Shown: positions 63,856-64,000 of the stretch, piece by piece
Position numbering within the stretch: the first letter of the stretch is position 1
Layout of the letters: each line of letters begins with the position of its first letter
NCBI RefSeq assembly: GCF_001077535.1
Contig: NZ_CP011968.1
Span: 1,860,001 to 1,924,000 of the forward strand
Length of the DNA stretch: 64,000 nucleotides
Direction: 5' to 3'
DNA from: Clostridioides difficile ATCC 9689 = DSM 1296
Lineage (GTDB): Bacteria > Bacillota > Clostridia > Peptostreptococcales > Peptostreptococcaceae
Notes under the pieces: generated by a model
The model's database searches: none
What the model saw: the letters and a program-made list of their open reading frames with translations, nothing else
What the model was told of the DNA's origin: nothing
Translations under genes and position numbers: made by a program

Positions 63856-64000
63856 ATGGAATACTACATAGTTGATTCATTTGCAACTAAACTATTTAAA
63901 GGAAATCCTGCTGGAGTTTGTGTTCTTGACAGAAGAATACCTTTAGAGTTAATGCAGAAAATAGCAGAAGAAAACAATTTACCAGAAACAGCATTTGTAG
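63856..64000 (+). CDS. PhzF-family isomerase (partial)
   Basis: First 48 codons of a PhzF-type protein: YYIVDSFATKLFKGNPAGVC and AEENNLPETAFV, including the catalytic glutamate region. The gene runs past the window edge. ATG follows AGAGAGGTTAAATA. Confidence 0.9.
   Translation, partial: MEYYIVDSFATKLFKGNPAGVCVLDRRIPLELMQKIAEENNLPETAFV

Noticed and set aside
1..64000. CRISPR array, rRNA or tRNA genes
   Set aside because: No repeat-spacer pattern, cloverleaf with CCA end, or rRNA sequence was noticed on reading.

Overview
The window looks like a piece of Clostridioides difficile chromosome. The base composition is very AT-rich with strong AGGAGG ribosome binding sites. Three features point to the species: a papain-type surface protease with three CWB2 cell-wall-binding repeats (Cwp13-like), a group I intron/IS605 chimera of the CdISt1 IStron type inserted after TTGAT, and Stickland-type pyruvoyl/selenocysteine reductase genes. 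The species call is inference from these families; no database search was possible.

Layout. 1-353 is the 3' end of a recQ-type helicase gene. 420-5765 is a TPP-riboswitch-controlled thiamine operon (thiC-thiS-thiF-thiG-thiH-thiE). It is followed by a YfcC-type transporter, a divergent RelA/SpoT-domain protein and molybdenum cofactor genes (mobA, a CoA-binding protein, a YbjQ protein, moaB-moaA-moaC-MOSC). 14006-20270 is a T-box-controlled operon for an NCS1 permease, a DUF917 protein and a hydantoinase/oxoprolinase. The last gene is interrupted by an 1843-bp IStron whose precise removal restores one 514-codon frame. 20433-23633 is a minus-strand block (DUF1697, ribbon-helix-helix protein, PlsC, DUF3795, AraC regulator). 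23946-30000 holds small unknown proteins, a Na/Pi cotransporter with a candidate Pho box, a broken AraC gene and an Mrp/ApbC ATPase. 30191-33731 carries a GNAT protein and a corrinoid methyltransferase set. 33855-36575 has a HAD hydrolase and an XRE-cupin regulator, divergent from a GntP-type permease.

36662-42936 is a coherent unit: a sensor kinase with an extracellular solute-binding domain, a sigma-54 activator, two tandem palindromes and a -24/-12 promoter, then a two-subunit reductase component B (pyruvoyl proprotein plus a UGA-containing selenoprotein). 43248-45839 is an AgrA/AgrC-like pair with a coiled-coil protein. Then come a truncated VOC protein, Fur-box-controlled feoA, gltS, adenosine deaminase, EcsC, a double-cubane-type reductase with its activase, and cwp13. 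55085-58549 is a small protein and a TetR-ABC exporter unit. 58646-59336 is an XRE regulator overlapping a peptide deformylase gene, followed by a UV-damage-like repair pair (Pyr_excise protein and SPL-like radical SAM protein). 60861-61120 encodes a highly structured short RNA ahead of a methyltransferase. The window ends in decayed DNA (rtcB-like tail, solo IStron end), an EFR1-type flavodoxin-ferredoxin and the start of a PhzF-family gene.

The most notable items are the spliceable IStron in the hydantoinase gene together with two IStron relics, the T-box on a hydantoin-type operon, the sigma-54/selenoprotein reductase module, the corrinoid methyltransferase trio, the unassigned structured RNA and two genes that seem to start at AUA.
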